This document shows, in pieces, positions 45,082 through 53,806 of a stretch of DNA of 64,000 bases. Source of the stretch: Micromonosporaceae bacterium KJ-029 (GTDB taxonomy: Bacteria > Actinomycetota > Actinomycetes > Mycobacteriales > Micromonosporaceae); assembly GCA_005402585.1 (NCBI GenBank), contig BIFP01000004.1, forward strand, positions 48,236 through 112,235, written 5' to 3'. The notes under the pieces were generated by a model. That model made no database searches. It was given only the letters and a program-made list of their open reading frames with translations, and had not been told where the DNA came from. Both the position numbers and the translations under genes were made by a program. Within the stretch, counting starts at the first letter, position 1. Each line of letters begins with the position of its first letter.

Positions 45082-46449
45082 CGGCAGCTGATGCCGGACG
45101 TACTCGCCAAACTCACGAACCTCCGGTTCGCACCGATAAGGCTCGAGGTCGGCCTGCACCTCGACGATGCGCTGCAAGCAGCGGTGCGAGGAGGTCCTTG
45201 CGGCGTGGTCCACCGCTTCCCGAGCGGTCGCACACGCTTCATCGAGGTGTCCCGCGGCAGCCAGCGACGACGCCAGGAGTGCGGTGTCGATGGCGAGGCG
45301 GCGGACGTGGGTGGGACTCAGCGCGGCGAGAGCGTCACTCAGGTGCCGTTGGGTTTGCTGTGGTCTGCCCAGATCGTGAAAGCAGTGTGCGATCTCATCC
45401 GCCAAATACGCCGGCGTGAGGTAGCGGATCCAGGTCGGTTCATCATCGGGCCTGCTGTGGCCCAGTTGCCTCTCTGCGACGTCGAGGTGGGCCAGGCAGT
45501 CGCGTTCGCGTCCGAGGCGGGCGTACGCGCGTGCTACCACGGCGTGCAGTGCGGCACTCACGGCTGGCGTCGCCTGGGTTTCACTCCCTCTTACCGCCGT
45601 GAGCGCCATCCGCAGCGCCGGCTCGGGGTAACCGCAGTGCAGCGCGAGGTGGCCGATGTTTACAGCGAGCAGGTAGCTGCCGTAGAGGCGGTCGTCGGCG
45701 GCCTGGGTCAGTCGCAGTGCGCGGAGGTAGCGGCGCTGGGCGAGACCATGGGCGCCGGTGTCAACGGCCTGGTAGCCGCACAGCTCGAAGAACCCCGCCG
45801 CGAGCGTGTAGAGGCGCCGGCCGACGGCTTCTGAAGAGGGGCTGTTCGCGAGCAGTCGGTTCAGCTCGCCTTCGACGTATCGCTGCACCTGGGCGTGGAC
45901 TCGTCCGGCGCCGTGGGTGTGGTCCAGCTGCCGAAACATCGCCAGGGCGGTCTCGGCGGAGAAGAGATTCTCCTCGGTGACATCATCAGGCGAACTGGAT
46001 CGTTCGGTCATGGACCAAGAGTGAGTGGCCGGAGTGTTCAGCCAATCCAGGGCAGCGCGGTCGAGGACACCTGGCTGCAACGGAACCCGGATGACCATCT
46101 CAGCCAGCGACACCGACGCTGGTGCCGGCATCACGCCGCTGACAGCGGCATGGCTGCTCGGTGATGCGGCTGTGGGCTTACGCTCGTTGTTCCGTCTCTT
46201 TTCAAGCAGCGGTAGCAGCCGCATCAAGGCACCGCCAGTCGCCAGCACCTTGTCGCAGGCCTCGACGAACCCCCGAGACGGGAACCGGTCTGCCGTCTCG
46301 ACCCGACGAACTAGGTCGGCACTGAAGCAGATCATGGCGCCCAGCCGCGCCTGCGAAAGATTGGCCTGCTCACGCAGGCGACGTAGCTCAGCGCCGAAGA
46401 AGTGACGCTCGGACAGGGACGGCTCAAGTTCCCGCGGGGCCTGGCCCAT
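45067..46449 (-). CDS. XRE-family transcriptional regulator with TPR-like C-terminus
   Basis: A 460-aa protein; ATG 46449 with GAGGAGG 6 bases upstream. Residues 15-75 form a Cro/C1-type HTH: FGAELRRLREQANLSQARLGAMI then FSADLVRRVETADRFPS. The C-terminal 330 residues are helical TPR-like repeats, a layout common for actinomycete regulators that sense a small molecule or peptide and control adjacent genes. It is divergent from the ten-gene operon and convergent with the peptidase, and both have the same palindrome upstream, so it is the best candidate to bind that site. Confidence 0.88.
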   Translation of the reverse strand: MGQAPRELEPSLSERHFFGAELRRLREQANLSQARLGAMICFSADLVRRVETADRFPSRGFVEACDKVLATGGALMRLLPLLEKRRNNERKPTAASPSSHAAVSGVMPAPASVSLAEMVIRVPLQPGVLDRAALDWLNTPATHSWSMTERSSSPDDVTEENLFSAETALAMFRQLDHTHGAGRVHAQVQRYVEGELNRLLANSPSSEAVGRRLYTLAAGFFELCGYQAVDTGAHGLAQRRYLRALRLTQAADDRLYGSYLLAVNIGHLALHCGYPEPALRMALTAVRGSETQATPAVSAALHAVVARAYARLGRERDCLAHLDVAERQLGHSRPDDEPTWIRYLTPAYLADEIAHCFHDLGRPQQTQRHLSDALAALSPTHVRRLAIDTALLASSLAAAGHLDEACATAREAVDHAARTSSHRCLQRIVEVQADLEPYRCEPEVREFGEYVRHQLPLAAV

Positions 46450-46579
46450 GACACCGCCTCCTCAGGCCGCTTTTCCGATCACCATGAAGCCACACATAGG
46501 GTCACTCGCCGTTCAGTGGGGCGCAACCACCGTCGACCAGGCGCGCCGATGAGGGTACGGACGAACACCGACACGGGGC

Positions 46580-46604
46580 ATGCGGACAATAGGTTCGTCC
46601 GCAT
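46580..46604. promoter_or_regulatory. Palindromic operator candidate, copy B
   Basis: ATGCGGAC, nine bases, then GTCCGCAT, in the 198-bp gap between the XRE gene and the operon, 43 bp before the first operon start. A second, longer-spaced inverted pair, CGGACGAAC at 46558-46566 and GTTCGTCCG at 46593-46601, overlaps it, giving three CGGAC-type half-sites in total. Confidence 0.65.
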
Positions 46605-46647
46605 CTCCAGCATTTAATCCGGCGACTCAGGAAGTAAGGCTTGGAGA

Positions 46648-47099
46648 ATGACGACAACTCACGGCGGAGTCACGGAGCCCGCGACGTTGCGCATGGCGAC
46701 GGTGTCCGAGCTACGCGAGGGTCCTATTACGTCAGAGGCCGCGGCCACTGCCTTCTCGGTCGTGCCACGTCACCTGTCGCTCCTGGTGAGCCGCTGGAGG
46801 CGGTGTGCGACTCGAACACCCTGCTGGTGGCGACCGTTCCCGACGGCACGGCGCTCAGGCTTGGTTCCGCGGCGTATATCCAGGTTCTAATGCCCGATCA
46901 GGTCGAGATCGAGCCCGGGTGGGTGTTGAAGATCGGGTCGGGTCGATGCAACGCGGCCCTGATCACGGAGCTTGTCGGTGCCGAGGGGTCGGTGGCACCG
47001 GTGGGCGCAGACGCCGTTGTAGTACCGGTGCTCCACCATTCAGCCGGCGCGACCTCCCCGTGGCAGCCATGCATGAGAAAGGGCCACTCGGCGCCATGA
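46648..47099 (+). pseudogene. First operon gene, apparent single-base frameshift
   Basis: The first part reads well from ATG 46648 (MTTTHGGVTEPATLRMATVS and on to RHLSLLV near 46782). After that this frame becomes Trp/Arg-rich noise to 46890, while the -1 frame continues sensibly with GEPLEAVCDSNTLLVATVPD through VVVPVLHHSAG to a stop at 47099. That stop overlaps the next start (ATGA). The joined product would be about 150 aa, beta-rich, no family recognised. This is either a real mutation, a sequencing error, or less likely programmed -1 shifting; I see no classical slippery heptamer. Confidence 0.6.
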
Positions 47100-48334
47100 C
47101 CACGACCCGCTGCACCAGGTCCGATCCTGTTTCATACTGTTGCCCGCCGATCGATCGGGCGGCCGGCGCTGCCCCAGGCCCGCCAACCTCGGTACTGCGT
47201 GAACCACCGACCGATGTGGTTCTCGCGGGCCACCGCCTGCGGCTCACGGCCGAGACCTGCGACATGGTGGAGAACGCCCTGTCGGTGCTGGTTCCGCCCT
47301 GTTCCCTGGCAGCCGCGAGCGCGACAGGGGAGGTGGGTTGGTCAGTTCACATCGCGTTCGCGTCGCCCAGTGCCGGACTACGGAAGGCGCACGGCCAGCC
47401 GGTCTTCGGATGGGCCGGCTCCGGACGACGGCTGGAGATACTCGACGCGGCGGACGGCGTCCTCGTTCTCGCCGGCCGCTACCGCGAGGGTTGTGCCGAG
47501 TCGGTCATCGAGGTCGACACCCGATGTCGGCAGACACGGGTGCTTCTGCCGCCCGGTGACGTGCCGAGCCGGCGGTGGCCGGACTGGATTGGCCGGATGT
47601 TCTTCGGCACACGGCTGCTGGCCGACGGTTGGCATCTGGTGCATGCCTCCGCCGTGAGTATCGAGACGGATGACGGCCCCCAGGCGGTGCTTTTCCTAGC
47701 CGGCCCACGCGGAGGGAAGTCGACGCTCGCCCACCGGGCCTGTGTCGAGTTGTCCGCGAAGCTCCTGTCTGATGATCTGGTTTTGCTGCAGTCCGGCCCC
47801 GATGGCGGGGTCGCGGTGGGCTGGCCGACGAGAGTCAGCGTCCCGCTGGAACTGCTTGATGCCCCCCTGCGGGAGAAGGCATCCGGGCAGGCGAGGCTCG
47901 ACTCGACGCTAGGTGGCCGATGGCGCCGCCGGTTGGTGCTCAGCCCGCCTGAGTATGCGGCCATGTTCCACGCCGATCGCGCCGGACCGACGAGGTTAGG
48001 TGCAATCGTCGTTGTTGACCCGACCGCTGGGTCTCATCGGCAGGCGATGGCGGTCGACCGGGATGTCAGCCATGACCGGATCGGAACAGCCCTGACGCGC
48101 GCTGCTCACATCCCCGCCCAGCGGCTAATGATGCTCGACCTTCTCGGTATCGCTGGACCGTCGGCCAGGCCGTGGGCGGCGAGGGATGCGGGAGCCAACC
48201 TCGCGACCGGCTTTCGCGACGGCGGTGTTGCCATGGTGGCCCTGAGGGTGCCGGACATGTCGCTGCTGCCATCGCTGCCGGTATGGAACGCCCTCGCCGT
48301 GCACGTTCCCTGGGTCGCAAAGGGTGCATCATGA
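47096..48334 (+). CDS. HPr kinase-like P-loop protein, first copy
   Basis: A 412-aa protein; ATG 47096 overlaps the upstream stop. The C-terminal half has the HprK/P fold signature: LVHASAVSIE, then the Walker A-like FLAGPRGGKSTLAHRAC near residue 202 and KLLSDDLVLL near 220, in which the Asp-Asp follows the beta-strand as in HprK. N-terminal residues 1-150 are divergent. HprK-like proteins outside the sugar PTS occur in RiPP and other natural-product clusters, where some phosphorylate peptides or small substrates. The partner is not evident. Confidence 0.75.
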   Translation: MTTTRCTRSDPVSYCCPPIDRAAGAAPGPPTSVLREPPTDVVLAGHRLRLTAETCDMVENALSVLVPPCSLAAASATGEVGWSVHIAFASPSAGLRKAHGQPVFGWAGSGRRLEILDAADGVLVLAGRYREGCAESVIEVDTRCRQTRVLLPPGDVPSRRWPDWIGRMFFGTRLLADGWHLVHASAVSIETDDGPQAVLFLAGPRGGKSTLAHRACVELSAKLLSDDLVLLQSGPDGGVAVGWPTRVSVPLELLDAPLREKASGQARLDSTLGGRWRRRLVLSPPEYAAMFHADRAGPTRLGAIVVVDPTAGSHRQAMAVDRDVSHDRIGTALTRAAHIPAQRLMMLDLLGIAGPSARPWAARDAGANLATGFRDGGVAMVALRVPDMSLLPSLPVWNALAVHVPWVAKGAS

Positions 48335-49179
48335 CCACCCGATGGCTGATTCGCAGCGCCAGCACCCGTCTTGTCGTGGAAGGCCCATCGTGCCTGGGCC
48401 GATGGTGGCCGGCGCTGTCGACGCAGATCCCCGGCGCGTACGGATCGCCCACCAGGGTAAATCGCGGCCCAGCGGCGCTCACGTTCACGGAGTCGACGAC
48501 GCCGGCAGACGCACGCCGCATGATCAATGCCAGGCTTCATGTCGAGCACCTCGACAATGAAACGCTGAGTCTGCACGGTGTCGCGGTAGCGAAGGCGGGC
48601 CGTGCCGTACTGCTGATCGGCGACCACGGTACCGGCAAGAGCCTCACCGGCCTGGCGATGATCATGTCGATGGGGTGGTCGCCGGTGGCGGGAGACACCT
48701 GTCTCGTGCGGCCAAACGGCCAGAACAAGACCGACGTGGTGGGTGGCACTCGCGCGTTCGTCGTGCGCCGATCGACGGTGGCACGCTGGTTTCCCGCCCT
48801 TGCCCTGCCCCAGGGAAACGGGAAGCGGGTTGACCTCGCCGATAGCTTGCCCGTCCATGCCGCTGTCCCGAGCCTAGCCGGAATCGTCATCGTGGCCGTC
48901 GACAGCGGCGGCTCGGTCTCACCAATCGTTCCGTTCGACCGGCAGGCCGCCGCGAACGCGCTGTACCGGGCCAGCGGTCACCTGCTTGCCAAGGTTCTCG
49001 ACCATGCGCAGGCGGACCCGCTCTCGCTCATGGAGGGGACCGAGTTGGCCCGCCTCAGGTTGCGGCTGGTGCGTCGGCTCGCGTCCACGGTTCGTTGTTG
49101 CTGGTTGCAGGGCACGCCCGCCGACATGGCGACTGCGGTTGATGCCATGACAAGCAAGGGGGACCAGCGGTGGGCCTAG
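48331..49179 (+). CDS. HPr kinase-like P-loop protein, second copy
   Basis: A 282-aa protein; ATG overlaps the previous stop. It contains LHGVAVAKAGRAVLLIGDHGTGKSLT, a better-conserved P-loop (GDHGTGKS) near residue 97, and PVAGDTCLVR near 120, again the HprK-like strand-Asp arrangement. The N-terminal 80 residues lack a recognisable domain. Two consecutive HprK-like genes that differ in length and P-loop quality suggest either a heteromeric pair or two successive steps. It overlaps the HAD gene by 10 bases. Confidence 0.75.
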   Translation: MTTRWLIRSASTRLVVEGPSCLGRWWPALSTQIPGAYGSPTRVNRGPAALTFTESTTPADARRMINARLHVEHLDNETLSLHGVAVAKAGRAVLLIGDHGTGKSLTGLAMIMSMGWSPVAGDTCLVRPNGQNKTDVVGGTRAFVVRRSTVARWFPALALPQGNGKRVDLADSLPVHAAVPSLAGIVIVAVDSGGSVSPIVPFDRQAAANALYRASGHLLAKVLDHAQADPLSLMEGTELARLRLRLVRRLASTVRCCWLQGTPADMATAVDAMTSKGDQRWA

Positions 49180-49880
49180 CGACGCCGGCGGTGGCGCTGG
49201 ACTTCGGCGGCACACTCGCCACGCCTGGGGCCTCCCCGCGCGGGCGCGACGTCATCGTGGCGCTGGAGCAGCGGCTTGGCTGGCCGAGCCCCGCTGGGCT
49301 CGGGGACGCGATCGACGACGTTCGGGCCGAGGCTCGGTCCGCGTATCGGCGAGGTGTCCAGACGCCATGGGAGTCGACCCTCGCCGCCGCATGGCGCCGG
49401 CTGGACGTTCAGGTGCCAGACCTGGCCGCCGTGGTTGACGCGATGTGGGAGACAGTGCCCGACGCTGTCGTCGATCCTCGTTCGGCGCAGGCGGTCCGGG
49501 AACTGCGGCGCAACGGGCGGGCACTGGTCTTGGCCTGCAACACCCAACGCCCTCTCGTCTACCGGCACCGCACGCTCGCCGCCGCCGGGCTGGCGGACTG
49601 CTTTGACGCTCTTGTGCTGTCCAGCGAGGTCGGCGTCGCCAAGCCTGATCCCCGCTTCTACGCCGCTGTCGCCGGCGCGGCTAACAGCGAGGTCGGATGC
49701 CCGCCGGAGGCGATCCTGTTCGTCGGCGACACCCTCGACAAGGACATCATCGGTCCACTTGCATTCGGCATGCGGGCGGCCCTGGTATGCGCGGGGCCTC
49801 CGCCGCTCGGTCTGCCCGAAGGCGTTCCGGTCATCGTCGGTGTGGCCGAGTTGCCCGACCTTTTGGAGCGATGGCCATGA
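49170..49880 (+). CDS. HAD-superfamily hydrolase-like protein
   Basis: A 236-aa protein from GTG 49170. HAD motifs: ALDFGGTLATP near residue 10 (motif I), ALVLACNTQRP near 112 (motif II position), GVAKPDPRFY near 152 (Lys of motif III), and FVGDTLDKDI near 185 (motif IV). Motif I is D-F-G-G-T rather than D-x-D-G-T: the nucleophile Asp is present, but the general acid Asp is Gly. That is unusual for a phosphatase and points to altered chemistry. With the two kinases and an APH-like enzyme, phospho-intermediates are plausible. Confidence 0.85.
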   Translation: MGLATPAVALDFGGTLATPGASPRGRDVIVALEQRLGWPSPAGLGDAIDDVRAEARSAYRRGVQTPWESTLAAAWRRLDVQVPDLAAVVDAMWETVPDAVVDPRSAQAVRELRRNGRALVLACNTQRPLVYRHRTLAAAGLADCFDALVLSSEVGVAKPDPRFYAAVAGAANSEVGCPPEAILFVGDTLDKDIIGPLAFGMRAALVCAGPPPLGLPEGVPVIVGVAELPDLLERWP

Positions 49881-50767
49881 CCGGTCGCCAACATGTGGGT
49901 GCGCGGGTCATCTTCCGACGCGGTGCCGCGACCATCGCTCCGCCGACGACCGTGCCGTCGGGCTGGTCCGCTGCACGATACAGCGTGGTCAGCCCCGGCA
50001 CCGAGCTGCGGCGCCTGGCTGCCACAGCGACCGGAGACGACCATGCCGCCGGGTACATGACCGTCATCGGAACGTCAGGTGGTGAGCAGTGGACGGTACC
50101 CGTGCCCCACGGCGCCGCGGCCCGGCCCGACGACCATCGGGCTCTGCCGATCCCCGCGGCCACCAGACCCGAACACGTTGCGATCGCCAGGTTCCAGGTG
50201 ATGGCGGCCCTCGGTCTGCACCGTTGGGCGTCGCATTGCCGCGCCCAGGAGGCGGTCGTCGTGGTCGGCGGCGGGCCGGTCGCGGTCGGTTGCGTACTGG
50301 AGCTCAAGCGCCTCGGCGCGGCGCACGTGGTGGCGGTGACCCGGCACCCGCAGCCCGCTGCGGCGGACCTACCACACGTCAGCGTGGTCACCCAGCCGGC
50401 CGGGAACGCAGAGCACCCGGTTGTCATTGACTGCACGGGACATCCGGCCCAGGCGCTGGAGATTGCGGCACCGGGTGGCCTGCTCGGCCTGCTGGGCACG
50501 CCGACCGACGAGGCGCGCCTGTCGCCGGCGGCCGTGCATCGGCGCGGCGTAGCCGTGGTTGGCATGCACGAACTGGCCGCTCACCCTGACGAGTCGCGAC
50601 GAGCGATGTTCCAGACAGTGCTGCAGTGGGTTACCACCACCGTCGACATCCACGCTGTCCCGGACTGGTTCACCACCATGCGAGGCGAGCAGTCCGACCA
50701 GTTCTACACCGCGTTGGTCAGCGCACAACGGCCCAGACCGCCGTTTGTGATTCTGGAGTGGTCGTGA
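49877..50767 (+). CDS. MDR-superfamily (zinc-type alcohol dehydrogenase-like) protein
   Basis: A 296-aa protein, ATG in the previous stop. The Rossmann glycine loop VVVVGGGPVAVGCVLELKRLGA (near residues 131-150) and a later APGGLLGLLGTP strand-turn match MDR dehydrogenases such as sorbitol or inositol dehydrogenase-like proteins. It is shorter than the usual 340-350 residues, and the catalytic zinc ligands (Cys and GHE motif) are not seen in the N-terminal part, so it may be zinc-independent or non-classical. An NAD(P)-dependent oxidation or reduction of a polyol or sugar derivative is likely. Confidence 0.75.
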   Translation: MTGRQHVGARVIFRRGAATIAPPTTVPSGWSAARYSVVSPGTELRRLAATATGDDHAAGYMTVIGTSGGEQWTVPVPHGAAARPDDHRALPIPAATRPEHVAIARFQVMAALGLHRWASHCRAQEAVVVVGGGPVAVGCVLELKRLGAAHVVAVTRHPQPAAADLPHVSVVTQPAGNAEHPVVIDCTGHPAQALEIAAPGGLLGLLGTPTDEARLSPAAVHRRGVAVVGMHELAAHPDESRRAMFQTVLQWVTTTVDIHAVPDWFTTMRGEQSDQFYTALVSAQRPRPPFVILEWS

Positions 50768-51570
50768 CCGGGCCCCCGCCGACGGACGTCGGCCTCTACA
50801 GCATCGGCATCCGCGGCATCGAGATGGAGGACCTGCTCGCGTTCGCTACGACGCACCAGGTTCCGTTTCTGCACCTACGCGGCGGCCCGCGCGGATTCGA
50901 CCTGGCCAGGCGCGACACCTCCACCCTCGATGAATGGGCGCGCTGCTCCCACGCGAGCGTGCCGATCACCCTTGTCACCGCTGATCTTGAACTCGTCGAC
51001 TTCGCTCGGCCGGACACGCAGGCGTACCGGCAAGCCACCGCTGCGCTTGACCGGCTGGGCCATGCCGCCGCAGTGCTGGGAGCACGCGCGGTCCGCCTGC
51101 TCGCCCGCCGCGTTGTCGACCAGCCGCTGTGGGCCGACGTCGCCGTGCCGAACCTCGTCGCCCGGTACGGCCTGATCACCCTGGTCGAGCTTCATGATCC
51201 GGAATGGTTCACCGCGAACACGACCGCCTCGACGGTGGCACACCTCGATCGTGCCCCATGGCTTGCGCTGCTGATCGACACGGCCCAGGTCCACCACGCG
51301 TGGCTGCGCTCCGACAACCCAGCCAGCCTCGCCAGGAACGTGTCCGCGCTGGTACCGCACACCCGAGCCGTCCACGTCAGCGACAGCGGCGACGGCCTGA
51401 CCGGCACCGGCCACCGGGTCGTGGCGCAGGCGTTCGCCAACCTGGATGCCGGCGACGCGGTCGAAATCGCATTCGAATGGACCGGCGCCGACCGCAGCCC
51501 GCAGAGCTGCCTGACCCGATACCACCACGCCGTCGCCTGGTGGCGCTCGAACCCGGAGGGCAACCGATGA
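50764..51570 (+). CDS. TIM-barrel sugar isomerase/epimerase-like protein
   Basis: A 268-aa protein from GTG 50764, overlapping the previous stop. Alternating strands and helices with GLYSIGIRGI at the start, LHLRGGPRG near 40, an LVELHDPEWF strand near 140 with Glu and His in metal-binding positions, LLIDTAQVHHAWL near 172, and AVHVSDSGDG near 205. This pattern matches the xylose isomerase-like/AP endonuclease 2 superfamily (IolE/IolI-type proteins). The substrate is probably a sugar or cyclitol derivative. Confidence 0.75.
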   Translation: MTGPPPTDVGLYSIGIRGIEMEDLLAFATTHQVPFLHLRGGPRGFDLARRDTSTLDEWARCSHASVPITLVTADLELVDFARPDTQAYRQATAALDRLGHAAAVLGARAVRLLARRVVDQPLWADVAVPNLVARYGLITLVELHDPEWFTANTTASTVAHLDRAPWLALLIDTAQVHHAWLRSDNPASLARNVSALVPHTRAVHVSDSGDGLTGTGHRVVAQAFANLDAGDAVEIAFEWTGADRSPQSCLTRYHHAVAWWRSNPEGNR

Positions 51571-52730
51571 CCTCCCCACCGACCGCGACGGCCCGCCGCT
51601 GGGTGATCATCACCGACTACCCGCGCTGGCCAAGCCCATACTTTTCTCACCTGCACCGCCACGCACCGCAGGCCCTGCCGTTGACCTTCTGCCCGGACCT
51701 GGCCAGCGTGAGCGCGATAGAGCCCCCCGGCGTGCTGAACCTGCATCGACTCAAGCGGCTCTACCACGACCCCACCGCGGAAGCCCGCACGGAGCAGGCC
51801 GCCACCAAGCTGCTGGCAACGCTGGCGAATCTACGGCAGGCCGGCTGGCGCCTGGTCTGGACGGTGCACAATCTCAAACCGATCGACGGCCAGGCGACGA
51901 CGCACACCGACAACGCCGTGAGCGACAGCGTTCTCGACCTCGCCGACATCGTGCTGTGCCACACGTCCGCAGATGCGATGTCGCTGCGCACGCGCACGAG
52001 CGGCGACGTGCGGGTCGCCGGATGGGCCGGCCTGGACGAACCCCAGCAACCGCCGAGCGACGCAGTGGCCAAGCTGGTGAATCACATGCACGCCCAAGCG
52101 CCGGTGTTCCTGCTGTTGGGCCACATCACGCGGTACAAGGACCTTCCTGCCACCGCCACGATCTTCCTCGCCCACACCACCAACGCAAGCCTGATCATCG
52201 CCGGTGCCAGCCGCGATCGGGCGATCTCGGCCGATCTCGGGCGCGTGGTCGCCGCGTCTGGCGGCCGAATCGTCTGGTACCCGCAGCGGGTACCGCCACA
52301 ACAGGCGGGTCACCTGTACGCCGCGGCACACGCCGCCGTCTGCCCCTACCGGGCCGACGCGGGCTACGACTTCTTCGCCGACGTCCTGCACCCCAGTTCG
52401 GTGGCCACCGCCACCTGCTACGGGATACCGGTGATCGGCCCCGACCTACCAGCCGTTGCGGAGATCACCCGAGGCCATCCCCGATGGCTCGCGCCCGCCG
52501 GGGCCAGCCTTGGCCCCGCACTGTCCGCAGCCGAAGCCACGCTGATGGCGACAGCACCTGGCGTCGACACGCGAACCCGCCGACCGCCGAGCGACGCGAT
52601 CCACCGATGGCAGCGCATCGGCCGGCTCTACCGATCGTTAGCGGCGGAACTACTTCCAGACGAGCCGTCCGCCGAGGCGGCATCCGGCACCCCACCACAC
52701 CTCTACCCGACAGGAGCGCACCGTCGATGA
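51567..52730 (+). CDS. GT4-like glycosyltransferase
   Basis: A 387-aa protein, ATG overlapping the previous stop. GT-B features: WTVHNLKPIDG near residue 92, VLCHTSADAM near 130, FLLLGHITRYKDL near 185 (start of the C-terminal lobe), YAAAHAAVCPYRADAGYD near 250, and HPSSVATATCYGIPVIGPDLPAVAEI near 275, where the usual acidic E-x7-E is replaced. It should transfer a nucleotide sugar to an acceptor made by the neighbouring enzymes. No membrane segment is seen. Confidence 0.8.
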   Translation: MTSPPTATARRWVIITDYPRWPSPYFSHLHRHAPQALPLTFCPDLASVSAIEPPGVLNLHRLKRLYHDPTAEARTEQAATKLLATLANLRQAGWRLVWTVHNLKPIDGQATTHTDNAVSDSVLDLADIVLCHTSADAMSLRTRTSGDVRVAGWAGLDEPQQPPSDAVAKLVNHMHAQAPVFLLLGHITRYKDLPATATIFLAHTTNASLIIAGASRDRAISADLGRVVAASGGRIVWYPQRVPPQQAGHLYAAAHAAVCPYRADAGYDFFADVLHPSSVATATCYGIPVIGPDLPAVAEITRGHPRWLAPAGASLGPALSAAEATLMATAPGVDTRTRRPPSDAIHRWQRIGRLYRSLAAELLPDEPSAEAASGTPPHLYPTGAHRR

Positions 52731-53779
52731 CCGAGCCCACCACCGAACCCCCGGCGACGATCACCGACGTTCTCGCGCACCGCTACAGGCTCGCGCCGGA
52801 CTGTCTGGTGCGACTACCAATCGGGCAGGGCACCACCAACTACCGGGCGACCTGCGCGAGCCGCGACGTCTTCGTCAAGAACTATCCACCCGGCACCGAC
52901 CTGGCCCGCGAAGCCGACGCCATCGAACTGTCGGCGCTCGCCGGACGCCACGGTATACCGGTCGCCGGACTGCTCCGCAACCGCGACGGGCACCCGATCG
53001 ATACCAGCACGCCGTACGCGGTGTCCGTGTGGGAGTGGGTACCCGGGGCCGTCGTCACCTCTGACCTCACCGCCGACCAGGCGCATACCGCTGGCGCGAC
53101 ACTCGGCCGCATCCACGCCACCTTCGCCACGCTGCCCGCCAGCACCGGACCCTCACCACAAGCGCAGAGTTGGCTCGCCGTCGACCTCGCGGACCTGGCC
53201 GCGACCATCGACCGTCTCGCCGACATCGCCCAGACCCGCATCGCCGCAGGCGCTGCGGACCCCTTCGACGCGCAGGCAGTCCGGACCCTCACCGAACGTC
53301 GAGCGTCCATCGACGAGATCCCCCGGCTCATGGGCGACCTACCCAAGCTCACCACCCAGGTCGTGCACGGCGACTACAGCCCAGTGAACCTGCTCTTCGA
53401 CCGTGACCGCCTTACCGCCGTGATCGATTTCCGGCCGCCCGACCCGTTCTTCGTCGCCTACGAGGTAGGCCGAGTGGCCTTCTACCCCAACACGGTCGCC
53501 ACGACAACGGACTGGCTCACCACCGCAGGCACGCTGATCGAAGCCTATCTACAGGCCAACCCCACGGTCGCCGCCGACGACATCCACGCCTGCGCCCGCG
53601 TCGCACTGCTGCAACTGCTCACCAGCCTGTACGGAGTCAAGCAGCACTACCTCAAACCGGGCCTGCTCCAGGACGCCCTCGACGAGTTCTGGATCCTGCG
53701 CCACCGCGCCGTGCGCGTCCTGCTCGACCACCAAGCCGACACCGACGCTCTCCTCTACGACCTCACCGCACGCCGCTGA
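52727..53779 (+). CDS. Phosphotransferase (APH/homoserine kinase-like)
   Basis: A 350-aa protein, ATG in the previous stop. The kinase-like fold is shown by LPIGQGTTNYRATC (nucleotide loop) near residue 27, VFVKNYPP with the ATP-binding Lys near 46, the catalytic HGDYSPVNLLFD near 214-225 and AVIDFRPPDPFF near 232. It resembles aminoglycoside phosphotransferases and homoserine kinase type II, which phosphorylate hydroxyls of small molecules. In this operon it probably phosphorylates an intermediate. It could also give self-protection, but no drug cluster is recognised. Confidence 0.85.
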   Translation: MTEPTTEPPATITDVLAHRYRLAPDCLVRLPIGQGTTNYRATCASRDVFVKNYPPGTDLAREADAIELSALAGRHGIPVAGLLRNRDGHPIDTSTPYAVSVWEWVPGAVVTSDLTADQAHTAGATLGRIHATFATLPASTGPSPQAQSWLAVDLADLAATIDRLADIAQTRIAAGAADPFDAQAVRTLTERRASIDEIPRLMGDLPKLTTQVVHGDYSPVNLLFDRDRLTAVIDFRPPDPFFVAYEVGRVAFYPNTVATTTDWLTTAGTLIEAYLQANPTVAADDIHACARVALLQLLTSLYGVKQHYLKPGLLQDALDEFWILRHRAVRVLLDHQADTDALLYDLTARR

Positions 53780-53806
53780 CACCATCTCGTCACAGCGAGG
53801 GACACC

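Noticed and set aside
46648..46890. An 80-residue gene as a possible RiPP precursor
   Set aside because: Its second half is Trp/Arg-rich out-of-frame sequence, while the adjacent frame continues the protein sensibly; a frameshifted larger gene explains it better, and no RiPP-modifying enzyme is nearby.
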